From positions 62,001 through 126,000 of the forward strand of contig NZ_CP054861.1 of the NCBI RefSeq assembly GCF_013459645.1: DNA of 64,000 nucleotides, in the 5' to 3' direction. This stretch comes from Martelella sp. NC20 (GTDB lineage Bacteria; Pseudomonadota; Alphaproteobacteria; Rhizobiales; Rhizobiaceae). Position 1 is the first letter of the stretch. The number at the start of each line of letters is the position of its first letter. Of the stretch, positions 26,229 through 35,700 are shown one piece after another. The position numbers and the translations under genes are program-made. The notes under the pieces are model-generated. The model searched no databases. It saw nothing but the letters and a program-made list of their open reading frames with translations, and was not told the origin of the DNA.

Positions 26229-26440
26229 ATGTTCCGGCTGGCTGAGGATCTTCGCGTCTATCTTCACCGGGACCCGGTCGACTTTCGCGCGGGATCAACA
26301 GCCTTGCGATCCTGGTCGAGCAGTCAATGGGCCTGAGCCCGTTCGAACGTGCCGTCTTCGTCTTTTGCAACCGCCGGCGCACCCGGATGAAGCTCCTGTT
26401 CTTCGAGCGGCCAGGGTTCGTGCTTGTATTGAAAGCCTTG
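26229..26440 (+). pseudogene. tnpB: IS66 TnpB, frameshifted and truncated
   Basis: Starts as MFRLAEDLRVYLHRDPVDFRAG, the TnpB opening. A missing base at about 26294 shifts the frame, after which SLAILVEQSMGLSPFERAVF and RTRMKLLFFERPGFVLV continue. Homology ends near FVLVLKALSEDVNRP. The shifted frame happens to be open into the downstream beta-propeller gene, which should not be taken as a fusion protein. Confidence 0.8.
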
Positions 26441-26671
26441 TCCGAAGATGTGAACCGCCCCGGCTTTGCCGGGAGATACTTACTCACGCTGACATGCCGC
26501 CAGGCTTCGCGTCGAAGCGGCGGCTTTTCTCGATCTCTTTTGCAATCCATGGTTGATTTATTCAGAGAATATATGCAATCTATAGTGGCAGTTAGGCGCG
26601 CGATACGTTTGTTGGTTGAGAATCTCTCGCCAAAGTCAATGTGGCGCCATGGAACCCGAAGGGAAACTGAC

Positions 26672-28105
26672 ATGAGCAGGCAGACAAAGTATGACGCGGC
26701 CCCGGACTGGACCAACCAAGTTAAAATCGGGACGGACAAAACGTCAGCAGGACCGCGGTGCGCTCGATGGAACGATAAGGACTATGTCGTTTGGCGAAAC
26801 AAGAGGCACAGCAACATCTATTTCAGCTGCGGGTCGGAAACAAACTGGAGCGTCCCTTTGATCCAACCCGACGGGGGAACGCTGGACGCCCCCGCAATTG
26901 CAGCCTTCAATGATCGCCTTTTCGTCGCATGGCGCGGAAGCGATGACACCTGCATCTGGTATGCAACCATCGATGAAAATCCTAGCTGGTCTCTCCAAAC
27001 CCAGCTTACTTTCTCGCCCACGACAGCTAACGGGCCGGCACTCGCCACCTACAATAATACGTTGTACATGGCATGGGCGGGCATGGATAACCTGATCTGG
27101 TATTGCACATATGATGGAAAAACGTGGTCTCCGCCGGAGCATGTGTCAAACCCCTCACAGCCTCAATTCACCATCAGTTACAGCCCGGCACTTGCCGCCG
27201 CTGACAATGCGCTACATTTGGCTTGGCCTGACGCGTACGGACAACTCAACCATTCCGTGTATTCCGGTCAATGGTCGGTTCCTCATGTGCTGCCGCAGGC
27301 CCAATCGAAAGACGCGCCTGCGTTGGCAGGTTATGACAACGGGCTTGCGATGTTATGGTGGCAATCTCCGGATACAATCTATTGGTCCACCTGTCCGAAT
27401 GGAACAGAAGATTGGAGCACCCCAACTCGGACAACGCCGGGCGGCACGGAAAAGTCCCCCGGTTTGTGCGGCGATGCGACGGGCATCAGGGCCGTGTGGT
27501 GCGGCGTGAATCACGATCACATATGGACCTCTACGCTGGCGTCGACGGTACCGCCGACGCCTCCCGTCGCAAACCGCCCCGTTCCGCCATCCATAGATAG
27601 CGTGCTCCCAAATCAGGTCTGGGGTACCGTCCAGCTGAATACCTACGTCACCGTGACCGTAACACCTTCGGGTGGAACACCAAATACGCTTCCGGCTGTG
27701 CCGACGGATGCAAATGGGAACTGGTCGGTCGATCTCGATCCGCCGGTGACAGATGGCGTGATCGTATCGGCGACGGCGAGTTTCGGCAAGGGTGGAACGG
27801 CCTCGGATGCCTTCGTGCGCACGATCGAGCAGCTCTATGTCCCTTCGCCCGTGCTAGACAGCGTCGGCGAGACCTCCTGCTCGGGAACCGCGACAGCGGG
27901 ACAGAACATTCTCGGCTGGCGATCCGCCGACGGCACGAAGATGCTCGAACTGACACTGTCTGGCGATACAACTGCCTTCAACACACTTTACCTGAACGGC
28001 CTGACGCTCGCGGATCATGATCAGCTCAATGTCGTTTCGGCGGACCCGATCACCGGGGTAATGACCCCCTACAACAGCAAGCCGGAGGGCTATTCCTCTT
28101 CGTGA
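26672..28105 (+). CDS. Beta-propeller (sialidase/lectin-like) protein with C-terminal Ig-like domain
   Basis: 477 residues from the ATG at 26672 (AGGGAAAC upstream); the open frame extends further up but only into tnpB debris. Residues about 25-290 contain about six repeats of 45-50 residues, each with the pattern PALAxxxxxLxxxWxGxdxxIWY followed by a WS turn, as in sialidase-type or fucose-lectin propellers. After a proline-rich linker (PPTPPVANRPVPPSID), residues about 310-390 form a bacterial Ig-like domain (GNWSVDLDPPVTDGVIVSATAS), then a third small domain. No signal peptide or membrane segment is seen. The DNA is visibly less GC-rich than its surroundings and is flanked by IS66 fragments, so it was probably acquired. 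A carbohydrate-binding role is likely; enzyme activity is not shown. Confidence 0.7.
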   Translation: MSRQTKYDAAPDWTNQVKIGTDKTSAGPRCARWNDKDYVVWRNKRHSNIYFSCGSETNWSVPLIQPDGGTLDAPAIAAFNDRLFVAWRGSDDTCIWYATIDENPSWSLQTQLTFSPTTANGPALATYNNTLYMAWAGMDNLIWYCTYDGKTWSPPEHVSNPSQPQFTISYSPALAAADNALHLAWPDAYGQLNHSVYSGQWSVPHVLPQAQSKDAPALAGYDNGLAMLWWQSPDTIYWSTCPNGTEDWSTPTRTTPGGTEKSPGLCGDATGIRAVWCGVNHDHIWTSTLASTVPPTPPVANRPVPPSIDSVLPNQVWGTVQLNTYVTVTVTPSGGTPNTLPAVPTDANGNWSVDLDPPVTDGVIVSATASFGKGGTASDAFVRTIEQLYVPSPVLDSVGETSCSGTATAGQNILGWRSADGTKMLELTLSGDTTAFNTLYLNGLTLADHDQLNVVSADPITGVMTPYNSKPEGYSSS

Positions 28106-28148
28106 GAAATGGTTGCTGATTGGGCAAGGCTGGTTACGACGTCGTCGT

Positions 28149-28181
28149 GTCACGGAGGGACCCTATTCGGTCCTCCGTGAC
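28149..28181 (+). terminator. Hairpin after the beta-propeller gene
   Basis: GTCACGGAGGGACC and GGTCCTCCGTGAC pair over 13 bases with one bulged G, loop CTATTC, 44 bp after the stop codon. No T-tract follows, so its strength as an intrinsic terminator is uncertain. Confidence 0.6.
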
Positions 28182-28285
28182 ATCAGCAATCCGTCGAGAT
28201 AGAACCCCAGCACAGCCCTGATGAAGGTGCGCATCCGGCAGGGCCGCATTGCGGATGCCAGTGATCGTGTGAATGCTCTGCCTAT

Positions 28286-28744
28286 ATGGACGGCAATACA
28301 GACGGTGCTTTCATCATGGACATCACAAGCGATCTCGTAGGTCATTTCAGCCGGATGGAGATTGTCGATAGCGGGCATCGGCGGCGTTTCACGGATGAAG
28401 CGAAGCTGGCGATTGTGGCTGAGAGTTATCAAGGGCCGCGGCAGGTCACGGCCACGGCGCAGCGTCACGGGATCACGCGCTGGCAGTTGAATGCCTGGCG
28501 CAGGGCCGCGCGGGAAGGACGGCTTGTCCACCGCTCGACGAAGGGGTTTGTTCCGGCGGTCGTTGTTGGCAATCCGGTTATTGCGAGCACGCCGCCCGCG
28601 CAAACTGCGGCTATGCCGCCTCCCATCACCGACCGCGGCCGCATGGAGGTGGTGAGTGCGAACGGCCGCCGTGTGATCGTCGGCAAGGATGTCGACGTGG
28701 ACGTCCTGCTGCGGATCATGCGTGGACTGGAGACGTTGCGATGA
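28286..28744 (+). CDS. tnpA: IS66 accessory protein TnpA
   Basis: 152 residues. IS66 Orf1/IS3-like helix-turn-helix (HRRRFTDEAKLAIVAESY, VTATAQRHGITRWQLNAWRR) and C-terminal VSANGRRVIVGKDVDVDVLLRI. Overlaps the tnpB start by four bases (ATGA). Confidence 0.85.
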   Translation: MDGNTDGAFIMDITSDLVGHFSRMEIVDSGHRRRFTDEAKLAIVAESYQGPRQVTATAQRHGITRWQLNAWRRAAREGRLVHRSTKGFVPAVVVGNPVIASTPPAQTAAMPPPITDRGRMEVVSANGRRVIVGKDVDVDVLLRIMRGLETLR

Positions 28745-29092
28745 ACCCGTTTCCCATGGGAACGGGGATCAAGGTGTGGCTGTCGACCGGACACACAGAC
28801 ATGCGGTGCGGCTTCCCTTCGCTGGCGTTGCGGGTACAGGAGGTACTGAAGCACGATCCGCTGGGCGGTCATCTGTTCTGCTTCCGGGGCCGCCGCGGTG
28901 ATCTGATAAAACTGATCTGGCATGATGGCCAGGGCGCCTGCCTGTTCATGAAAAAAAGTGGAACGCGGCCGGTTTATCTGGCCAAATGTGGAGGGCGGTG
29001 CGGTGGCGATCACGCCGGCACAGCTCTCCTGTTTGCTGTCCGCAATTGACTGGCGGGCCCCTCGGGAAACCTGGCGTCCGACACGGATTTGA
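28741..29092 (+). pseudogene. tnpB: IS66 TnpB, one-base frameshift in an A7 run
   Basis: Begins MNPFPMGTGIKVWLSTGHTDMR and continues through RRGDLIKLIWHDGQGACLFMKK. A run of seven A (28951-28957) then puts it out of frame; with one A fewer the rest reads VERGRFIWPNVEGGAVAIT and SCLLSAIDWRAP to a stop at 29092, a full-length TnpB. The frame could be restored by slippage, but as written the product is cut short at 29049. Confidence 0.8.
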
Positions 29093-29123
29093 GTGTCTTA
29101 TTCATTGAATTCGTTGAAGAAAT

Positions 29124-29485
29124 ATGCTCCTATGTTGGCATGTCGTTACCGCCGCTCCTGACGATCTTGCCAGCGCCCACGCCGCACTGCTGGCAGAAGG
29201 CGAGGCGCGGTTGCAGGCCGAGGCCGAAGCGACCAAAGCCAAAGAAAAACTTTCCAGCATCGAGGCGCTCAACGCCCATCTGCAATTGCTGATCGCCAGG
29301 CTGGAGCGGGACAAACACGGTCCGAGCCGGGAGCGCACCCAGCGGCTGATCGACCAGATGGAACTGCATCTCGAAGAGCTGGTTGCCGATGCGACCGAAG
29401 ACGAGATCGCTTCAGAAGCGGCTGCCGCCAAAACCCAAACCGTGCGTGCCTTCACCCGCAAGCGGCCAGGGCGTAATACCAACTT
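29124..29485 (+). pseudogene. tnpC: IS66 transposase TnpC, N-terminal fragment
   Basis: Contains the coiled-coil N-terminal part (LASAHAALLAEGEARLQAEAEA, LIARLERDKHGPSRERTQRLIDQMELHLEEL), but ends where the next element starts at about 29485, before the zinc finger and DDE domain. Confidence 0.8.
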
Positions 29486-30112
29486 TCAATAATGCTGACT
29501 CTCGGGCTTCCCAAAAGCCGACGAATCTGAATCGATGTCGCAAACAGGAGGTTTGGGATGGGTTCGGCGATTTCTCTACGGTCGGATTTTGATGGGGCCA
29601 AGTTGCGGCTTCTGGCTCGCCAGACACGCAATGCCGACCAGGCCCGGCGCCTTCTCGCGCTTGCATCGATCTATGATGGCGGATCACGCGGCGATGCCGC
29701 CCGGCTCGGCAGCGTTACGGTTCAGATCGTGCGCGACTGGGTGGCGCGCTTCAATGATCGCGGTCCCGACGGACTGATCAACGGCAAGGCTCCGGGCAAG
29801 CCTTCGCTGCTGAACGATCAACAACGGGCGGCCTTGGCGCAAGCCGTCGAGCGCGGGCCGACCCCGTATCTGGATGGTGTCGTACGCTGGCGTCTGTGGC
29901 CCAGTGGATTTGGGAAGAGTTCCGCATCTCAGTGAGCGAGGAGACCCTGGGTCGCGAAGTGCGGCCATGGGCTACCGCAAGCTTTCGGCTCGCCCCAGGC
30001 CTCATGCGCAGGATGCCGAGGCCGCCGAGACATTTAAAAAAACGTCCCCGCCGCAGTGGCAGAGATCGCCGCCAGCCCCGCCAAAGGAAGGATGATCGAA
30101 ATCTGGTTCCAG
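29486..30112 (+). mobile_element. IS630-type element, 5' part only
   Basis: Begins about where tnpC is cut (TAATACCAACTTTCAAT) and contains the upstream region and the N-terminal half of an IS630-type transposase. This is a different group from the copy at 2.8 kb. Confidence 0.65.
29558..30112 (+). pseudogene. IS630-type transposase, frameshifted and truncated
   Basis: Frame one: LRSDFDGAKLRLLARQTRNA, GDAARLGSVTVQIVRDWVARFN, up to PYLDGVVRWR. The frame then changes (AQWIWEEFRISVSEETLGREVR), changes again (MGYRKLSARPRPHAQDAEAAETFKK) and again (VAEIAASPAKGRMIEIWFQ), stopping at about 30112 before the DDE residues. At least three indels make it non-functional. Confidence 0.8.
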
Positions 30113-30385
30113 TGTATGGTTCGCCTCCGGTATGCAAAAAGAAACGATAGTCCCAGAAAACCCTGCTTCAGCGTATCCGGCTTGTTTGTGGGCGAATGCC
30201 CGAGCCACAATGGGAGCCGCTGGGATGCGTTCCTTACAAGACGACCAGACTTTTGCTCCACTGCCACCACCAGGGTTTGCATGTCCCGGTCGAAACAAGG
30301 CGATCTACTGGAACCATCAGGCTTCACATCCGATCAAATCACGGTGCCATCGATTTCTTCTCGCAAGTCGTTCAGCCTCGCGCCG
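30113..30385. other. Unassigned IS-derived spacer
   Basis: No convincing gene on either strand. It lies between an IS630-type fragment and an IS110 tail and may be the non-coding end of the latter. Confidence 0.4.
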
Positions 30386-30498
30386 TCAGGTGGCGACCAG
30401 CTGAAAGGGTTTGTTCCTGGATAAGACCGCCCAGACGATCCGGGCAGCCTTGTTTGCACTCGCAACGACAATCTTGTTCGTATGCAGTCGGCGCAACA
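30386..30498 (-). pseudogene. IS110-family transposase, C-terminal scrap
   Basis: About 36 residues: RRLHTNKIVVASANKAARIVW, then AVLSRNKPF and a stop at 30386. The ANKxARIxWA pattern is the usual end of IS110/IS1111 transposases. Upstream sequence does not continue the frame. Nothing else was recognised from 30499 to 30721. Confidence 0.6.
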
Positions 30499-30721
30499 TC
30501 CCTCGTGCCCTGTTCCGACGCCCAGGTCGCACTGATGCGCACCCTGACGGTCGACACCCCCTCCGTAGAAGAGATCGGATATTTCGAGAAGGGCCTGCTC
30601 AAATGCACATCCTGGGGCAGGACGAGCGGTGAGTTTGCCGAGTCACCGGCCGATTTTCATACTTAGGACGGCATCGAAGTTTCGATACACGTCAAACCCG
30701 CAATCAGCGGCGAGGGGCCCG

Positions 30722-31504
30722 TCATGGCACTGCGTTCCGGCGCCTACAATGCTCTGGTGGTTCGATCAAGGGCGGTCCGACCTGATCCAGATAAGTCGGG
30801 TCGAAATCTGCACATTCGGCTAGGCGATCATAGGCATGGAATGCGACGTGGCCATCGCGAAACGTCACCATTTCCGACTCGCGCAATTGCCACAGCACCC
30901 GATTGACGTGGACAGCACTCAGTCCCAGCGCGTCGCCCAGAAGATACTGCGTCAACGGACAGGCATAACCTGCCCTGCTGCCCAGACCGACGAGGGACAG
31001 CCGGGCGCCAAGTTCCAGCAGGAAATGCGCCATGCGTTCGGCCGCATTTCGGCGTCCGACATCCACCAGATGCTCCACCACCATCGCCTCGTCCCGGGAC
31101 GCAGCCCAGAGCACAGCCGCGGCCAGCCGGGGGGGGGGGGGGCGCGCAAACGCATCCAGAAGGTCGGCCGCAAGGACCTCCGTCACCTCTATGTCGGTCA
31201 CGGGCTCGATGCTGTGATCCGACACATGCAGCAGCACGCTGCGCAGCCCGAGGAAATCGCCCGGAATCTGAAAATCGACGATCTGCCGCTGCCCATTCTG
31301 CAGGATCTTGTAGGAGCACGCCCAGCCGGAGGCCAGAATATAGGCCGCCTGTTCCGATTGCCCTTGATGGACAAGGTCACGGCCGGCGACTAAGACCCGG
31401 CGGCGCTTGTGCAACGCCTCCAGCACCGACAGCTCGGCCCCCGAAAGGGCAACGAATGCGCCAAGCTTGCGGACGAGCGCGGTGTTTTCCAAAATGGATA
31501 CCAA
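30722..31504 (-). CDS. Crp/Fnr-family regulator with a C14 tract
   Basis: 260 residues. N-terminal cyclic-nucleotide-binding-type jelly roll (RRVLVAGRDLVHQGQSEQAAY, DFQIPGDFLGLRSVLL), dimer helix around MVVEHLVDVGRRNAAERMAHF, and a C-terminal winged helix with recognition segment LTQYLLGDALGLSAVHVNRVLWQLRES. No cysteine cluster of the classic Fnr kind is seen, so it is not an obvious oxygen sensor. Codons 121-124 are four prolines (RPPPPRLAA) encoded by a 14-base C run (G run at 31129-31142 on the plus strand), where the family normally has fewer residues. A change of one base would truncate the protein before the DNA-binding domain. An FNR-like box lies 46 bp upstream. Confidence 0.88.
   Translation of the reverse strand: MVSILENTALVRKLGAFVALSGAELSVLEALHKRRRVLVAGRDLVHQGQSEQAAYILASGWACSYKILQNGQRQIVDFQIPGDFLGLRSVLLHVSDHSIEPVTDIEVTEVLAADLLDAFARPPPPRLAAAVLWAASRDEAMVVEHLVDVGRRNAAERMAHFLLELGARLSLVGLGSRAGYACPLTQYLLGDALGLSAVHVNRVLWQLRESEMVTFRDGHVAFHAYDRLAECADFDPTYLDQVGPPLIEPPEHCRRRNAVP
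31129..31142. repeat. 14-base G/C homopolymer inside the Crp/Fnr gene
   Basis: Fourteen consecutive G on the plus strand, in frame as written. Tracts of this length are prone to slippage and are also a common place for base-call error. Confidence 0.9.
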
Positions 31505-31549
31505 TCTTCGACATCTGCCGAAATCCTGTCAGCGAAATCTGACCGGCGA

Positions 31550-31563
31550 CTGATGTCGATCAG
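31550..31563. promoter_or_regulatory. FNR/FixK-like box
   Basis: CTGAT-GTCG-ATCAG, a perfect dyad matching four of five bases in each half of the TTGAT-N4-ATCAA consensus. It is 46 bp upstream of the Crp/Fnr start and 91 bp upstream of the small gene at 31654, so it could serve both directions. Confidence 0.5.
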
Positions 31564-31653
31564 CGCAACATAGCAGATATTTTGAGAGGCTGCCTGATGC
31601 GCCGCTCGTTCCTCAATGTGGCGCGCGTATATCATAAAAGAGGCCAGCACGGC

Positions 31654-31890
31654 ATGTCGGATCATGACATTCATTCGGGTATAGCGGCGCTCTCGATTTG
31701 CGAGGCCCTGCTTCTTGCGCTGAACGTCGCTCAGGTCCTGCCGGAAAGCGAGATCATGGGCGTGCTCAAGGACGCGGCGGCCGCACATGAGAACGCTGAA
31801 GGCACAAAGGCAGACCGCAAAATGCACGTGGCTGTGGCGGCGTTGATCAATCGCATCATCGCAGGTGGCAATTCGGTCCGCAGATCATGA
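31654..31890 (+). CDS. Small hypothetical helical protein
   Basis: 78 residues from the ATG at 31654. Mostly helical and amphipathic (GIAALSICEALLLALNVAQVL, SEIMGVLKDAAAAHEN), ending with VAALINRIIAGGNSV. Short proteins of this style are widespread in rhizobia, often near regulators, without assigned function. An alternative start 72 bases upstream is possible. Divergent from the Crp/Fnr gene and sharing its upstream box. Confidence 0.6.
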   Translation: MSDHDIHSGIAALSICEALLLALNVAQVLPESEIMGVLKDAAAAHENAEGTKADRKMHVAVAALINRIIAGGNSVRRS

Positions 31891-32019
31891 GGGGGTCCAT
31901 GCCGGGTCCTGTTTGCGAGTATCGGTGCTGTGGGCGCTGGCGTTGCAGAACGCTCACTCTTGCGCAGGATTATCCAAAGAACATGTTTTAACAATTTAGT
32001 GACAGGAAAGGAGCGCATC

Positions 32020-32316
32020 ATGCCCGAGGGCTACCTGACATCTTCCGACATCAAAATGATCGCTGGCTTCATGGACGAGGTGCGCCGGAAGAATATTCTC
32101 CCGGATACCGCATCTGTCATCGTGTTTTCCAGAATGCTTATCAGGATTTTCGAAGCAAGAGCGCTGAATAGAGAAGAGCTTCTAGACGTGCTCGGAGACT
32201 ACCTGCAGGTGCCAGACCGAAAAAACTCGGCCCTGGATCGCTGGGACAGCGAAGGTGGAGCAATCCCCGTCGACGCGATACACAACGACGGCATTCACCA
32301 GATTGCCCTACGCTAA
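32020..32316 (+). CDS. Small hypothetical protein
   Basis: 98 residues from the ATG at 32020, which has an excellent ribosome site (AGGAAAGGAG). Contains a helical region (SDIKMIAGFMDEVRRKN, VIVFSRMLIRIFEARALNREELL) and a charged tail. No known domain recognised. The strong ribosome site supports a real gene. Confidence 0.6.
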   Translation: MPEGYLTSSDIKMIAGFMDEVRRKNILPDTASVIVFSRMLIRIFEARALNREELLDVLGDYLQVPDRKNSALDRWDSEGGAIPVDAIHNDGIHQIALR

Positions 32317-32614
32317 AATGCGTCAAAACAAAGAGATAGGGCTTTTTCGCTTTTCGGAGAAAAGAGGAAAGCCTCCAGAGGCATACAAAAGTCGGTACGG
32401 GTGGCGCAAGACAAGGCATCGTCATGGCCGGAATAGAACTCGATTATAGCTGAAACCGGTCTTGAGCGGATCTTTCGGGGTGGATCTTTTTGGGAGACCG
32501 GCGGTGCAACAGTCGGACGCGGAAGCGGTGGAATAATTCGGTCGCGGGCGGCCTGAAACCCGGCCACCTATTTTCCTTCTGCAACGGCCGCAGGAGGGAC
32601 AGAGGATTTATACC
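32317..32614. other. Intergenic region without recognised gene
   Basis: Nothing coding is convincing on either strand. It separates the small gene from a transposase scrap and the 3' end of the autotransporter. Confidence 0.4.
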
Positions 32615-32697
32615 GTGGATCTTCGTCTGAAGGCGCGACTGGCGGTGTCGGAAGGGATGAGCCGACGTCAGGCAGCCAGGCATTACAATCACACATC
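32615..32697 (+). pseudogene. Scrap of an IS21-type (IstA) transposase N-terminus
   Basis: VDLRLKARLAVSEGMSRRQAARHYN is a helix-turn-helix opening of the type found in IstA-like proteins; homology is lost right after it. Short, so the family call is tentative. Confidence 0.4.
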
Positions 32698-32781
32698 GAA
32701 TTCCACATTCCGTCAAGTTGAAGATGCCGTTTTATCGCCTGCCTGCAATGCGCCCCCGCTATGACGATCATAAACAGTGCT

Positions 32782-35700
32782 TTAGAAGCGGAAGCCAAAA
32801 TCCACAGTGGCTGCGTTGCTGACCGTGTCATCACTCCACATGCCCTGATAACCGAGCGTCACCTGGGCGCTGTTTGCGGTATTCGAGAAGGTCAGACCGG
32901 CGTTGATCTTGCCTGTCACCTTGCCGATCTGGCTGTAGTTGCGGAACGCGCCGTCGGCGGAGCTGGCTCCGGCAAAGGTCGAGTTGACGTAGACATTGTC
33001 CTTATCGGAGAAACTGACCGCACCGCGCAGGAACGCCTGCATTCGCATCGCTTCACCGACCTGAGTCTCGACACCGACTTCCACCGAAGGCGTGGCCGAC
33101 AGGATCCACTGATCAGTATCTCTTAGCTCAAGCCCATACTGCGTCCCGCTCTCCGACGCATTGGAAGAATGCAAGTATGCGGCATCGAAATGCAGGCCGG
33201 GCTCAAAATAGACATCCGTCGCGAAATCGTCGAAACGATAGGCGGTTCCGATACGGAAATTGGCCTGTCCGATGTGCTGGTCGGCGCGCCCCGTACCGCC
33301 GATGACAACCTGCCCGTTGGGCAAGGTCCCGGCGATATCGATGTAACGCGTGGTGCTATAGTGGGAAATGGAGCCACTGACGCTGCCGTAGGTCTTCCAG
33401 TTACCGACATATTGTGACAGCGAAGCACCGGCCAGGCCACGATTGCCGCCGGCCGAAAAATTGCCGCCGCTTGTGATACTGAAGCTCTCGAGGCCGGCAC
33501 CCGCACCGAGATAGAGTCCATTGTCGTTGAGCGGCACATGAATGCCTGTGGAGAACCCGGCATCTTCCGCCTCATACCCCTGATACGCAAACGAGGCCGA
33601 ACCATTCAACCGGCCGGCACTGCCGCTCGCCCAGGCGCAGCCGCGTTCGTCACCGAATTTCGCACCGAAATTGCTCGGACCACAATCCTCAAGCGTCTGG
33701 GCAAAACGATAGCCGGAGTAAAGCGCATCGATCTGGGTGGTCGCAAAACCGTAGGAACTCAGATTATCCACCGCGCTCACCACCTCATCGGAGGTCGCCA
33801 TATTGGCAATCAGACCGAACATGTCGCCCATTGCGGCAGTCCCCTGCCCTTCGAGAACACGATTGATATGTTCCGCCGTCAGGGTTTGGTTGCGGTTCAT
33901 CCCGGGCATCTGGAAATTGGCGCTCGGGATCAGGTCGATTGCGCTCAGTCCGCCGGGAAGCGTCGTGATGCCGATTTTATAGCTGACGACCGGGGTTCCG
34001 ACGACAGTCACGCCGTTATTGGTGAGGGTGCCATCAGCGGTGATCAACGCCAGCGGTCCCAGACGATCAAGGTCGTTCAAGATCGGATAGATGGTTCCGG
34101 CAAGGGTTGCCTTCCCCGTGACCTTGATCAGATCGCTTCTCCCGCCGGCTGTCCCGGCTTCATCGAAATAGACATCCGGTGTGTAGGTCGCAGTCTGGCC
34201 GAAAACGAGTGAGCCGTTGACGGTCGTCGTCTGGCTGACATTTTCAGTGACGCTGAAGTCCGAGGCCTTCGTGTCGGCGCCCAGGACAATTCCGGAAAGA
34301 TAGGCGGCCCCTCCGAGATAAAGGTTGCCGTTCACCGTCAGCGTGCCTGAAGTACCGAGATCGACCTTATCCTGCGCCCAGAAAGAGGCGCCCTCGGAAA
34401 CCAGCACGGTGTTGAGACCGCCGCCAAGGTCGATATTCCCGATAGCCTGTCCATTGAGCCTCACGGCTTCGGATCCACTGCTACCGAGCAGGATACGGTT
34501 ATTCACGCCTGTCAGGAAACTGTCGGAAGACAGCGACAGCGTATTGGCTGTTCCGCCGCCCATGACGATGGCCGCAGTATCGGTGGAGCCATTGGCATCG
34601 CTCCCGCCGACAATGACGCCGTCGAGCGCGATATCGATGTCGCCTGCACCATCCTTGCCAAGCGACTGTGCCAGAACGGCGATCCCGCGGCTGCCGGTCG
34701 CAAGCACATTGCCGGTCTGGTCGATGGAAACACTGCCACCGCTTCCGTCGCCGCCTGCGCTGCCATGGAAGAGACTGTCAATGGAGCCACCGCCGCCGCC
34801 GAGGCTTTGCGCCAGAATGCCGATGGATCCATCGCCTGATGTAGCTACATATCCGGTATTGCTGAAATTGATATTCCCGCCATCGCCGCCGTTGAAGTCC
34901 GACAGAACGACGTCGACGTCGGAGGCATCCAGATCCGTGCCGATCAGCCCGCCGCCACCGCCGATGCTCTGCAGAACGAAGCCGTGCGCGCGCGTGCCGG
35001 CCGTGCTTGTCCCGCCGATATTGTTGACGGTGACAGCACCGCCATCGCCGGTCGAACCGTCCGTCGCGCCGAGGGTCACCGTCGCCTGATCGAGCCCGGT
35101 CAGGTAGGTTTCGCCGCCGCCCGCACCGATCGACTGCACAATCTGGGCGCTGGCATTGTCGCCGAGCGTTGAAACATTGCCGTTCAACGTCAGGGAGATA
35201 TCGCCGCCCGGATTGTTGAAAGAAGGATCGGCGCCAAGAATGACGCTGGCATCGCGCTGTCCCGCACCTTCCGCCCCGGCGCCGCCAACGATCACCAGAC
35301 GGCCGCCGCCGCCGCCGATCGACTGCGAAAGGCTGCCGGTTGAAAGCGCGCCCGATGTACTGATCGTGCCGGAGCGCTCAAATACGATATCGCCACCGCC
35401 GGCATTATCCGTGTCGATTGCACCCAGCATGGCGGTCACGGTGATATCGGCGCTTTCGCCGGAATTGACTATTATGGTCGATGTCCCGCCACCGCCGCCA
35501 ATCGTCTGCGTCAGGAAGCCAGACGACCGGTCCTCAATCGTCAGGATATCGCCGTTGTGCCGCTGCGAAACATCGGCACCGGCAGCCCCGTCCAGATTTT
35601 CGCCACCGAGCGAGGTTGTGTTGGCCAGAGAGACCGACGGATCGGAAACCGTTTCCGGGTCCGCGGCCTCATCCGAACTCGCAAAATCGAGAAAGATGTC

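Larger units (their letters stand above)
25712..26440 (+). mobile_element. IS66-family remnant, left end with tnpA and broken tnpB
   Basis: The left boundary is set at GTAAGCGCACAATTCC (25712), which has the GTAA start typical of IS66 ends. It holds tnpA and a frameshifted tnpB whose family resemblance fades at about 26440. tnpC and the right end are missing. Confidence 0.75.
28286..29485 (+). mobile_element. Second, different IS66-family remnant (tnpA, tnpB, start of tnpC)
   Basis: Carries a TnpA unlike the one at 25752, then tnpB and the first part of tnpC, which stops at about 29485 where the end of an IS630-type element begins. This is a separate element, not the other half of the 25712 copy. 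Confidence 0.75.

Noticed and set aside
26327..26671. A fusion protein in which IS66 TnpB sequence leads into the beta-propeller protein
   Set aside because: The upstream part is the frameshifted tail of tnpB; an ATG with its own ribosome site at 26672 begins the propeller protein. The open frame between them is chance.
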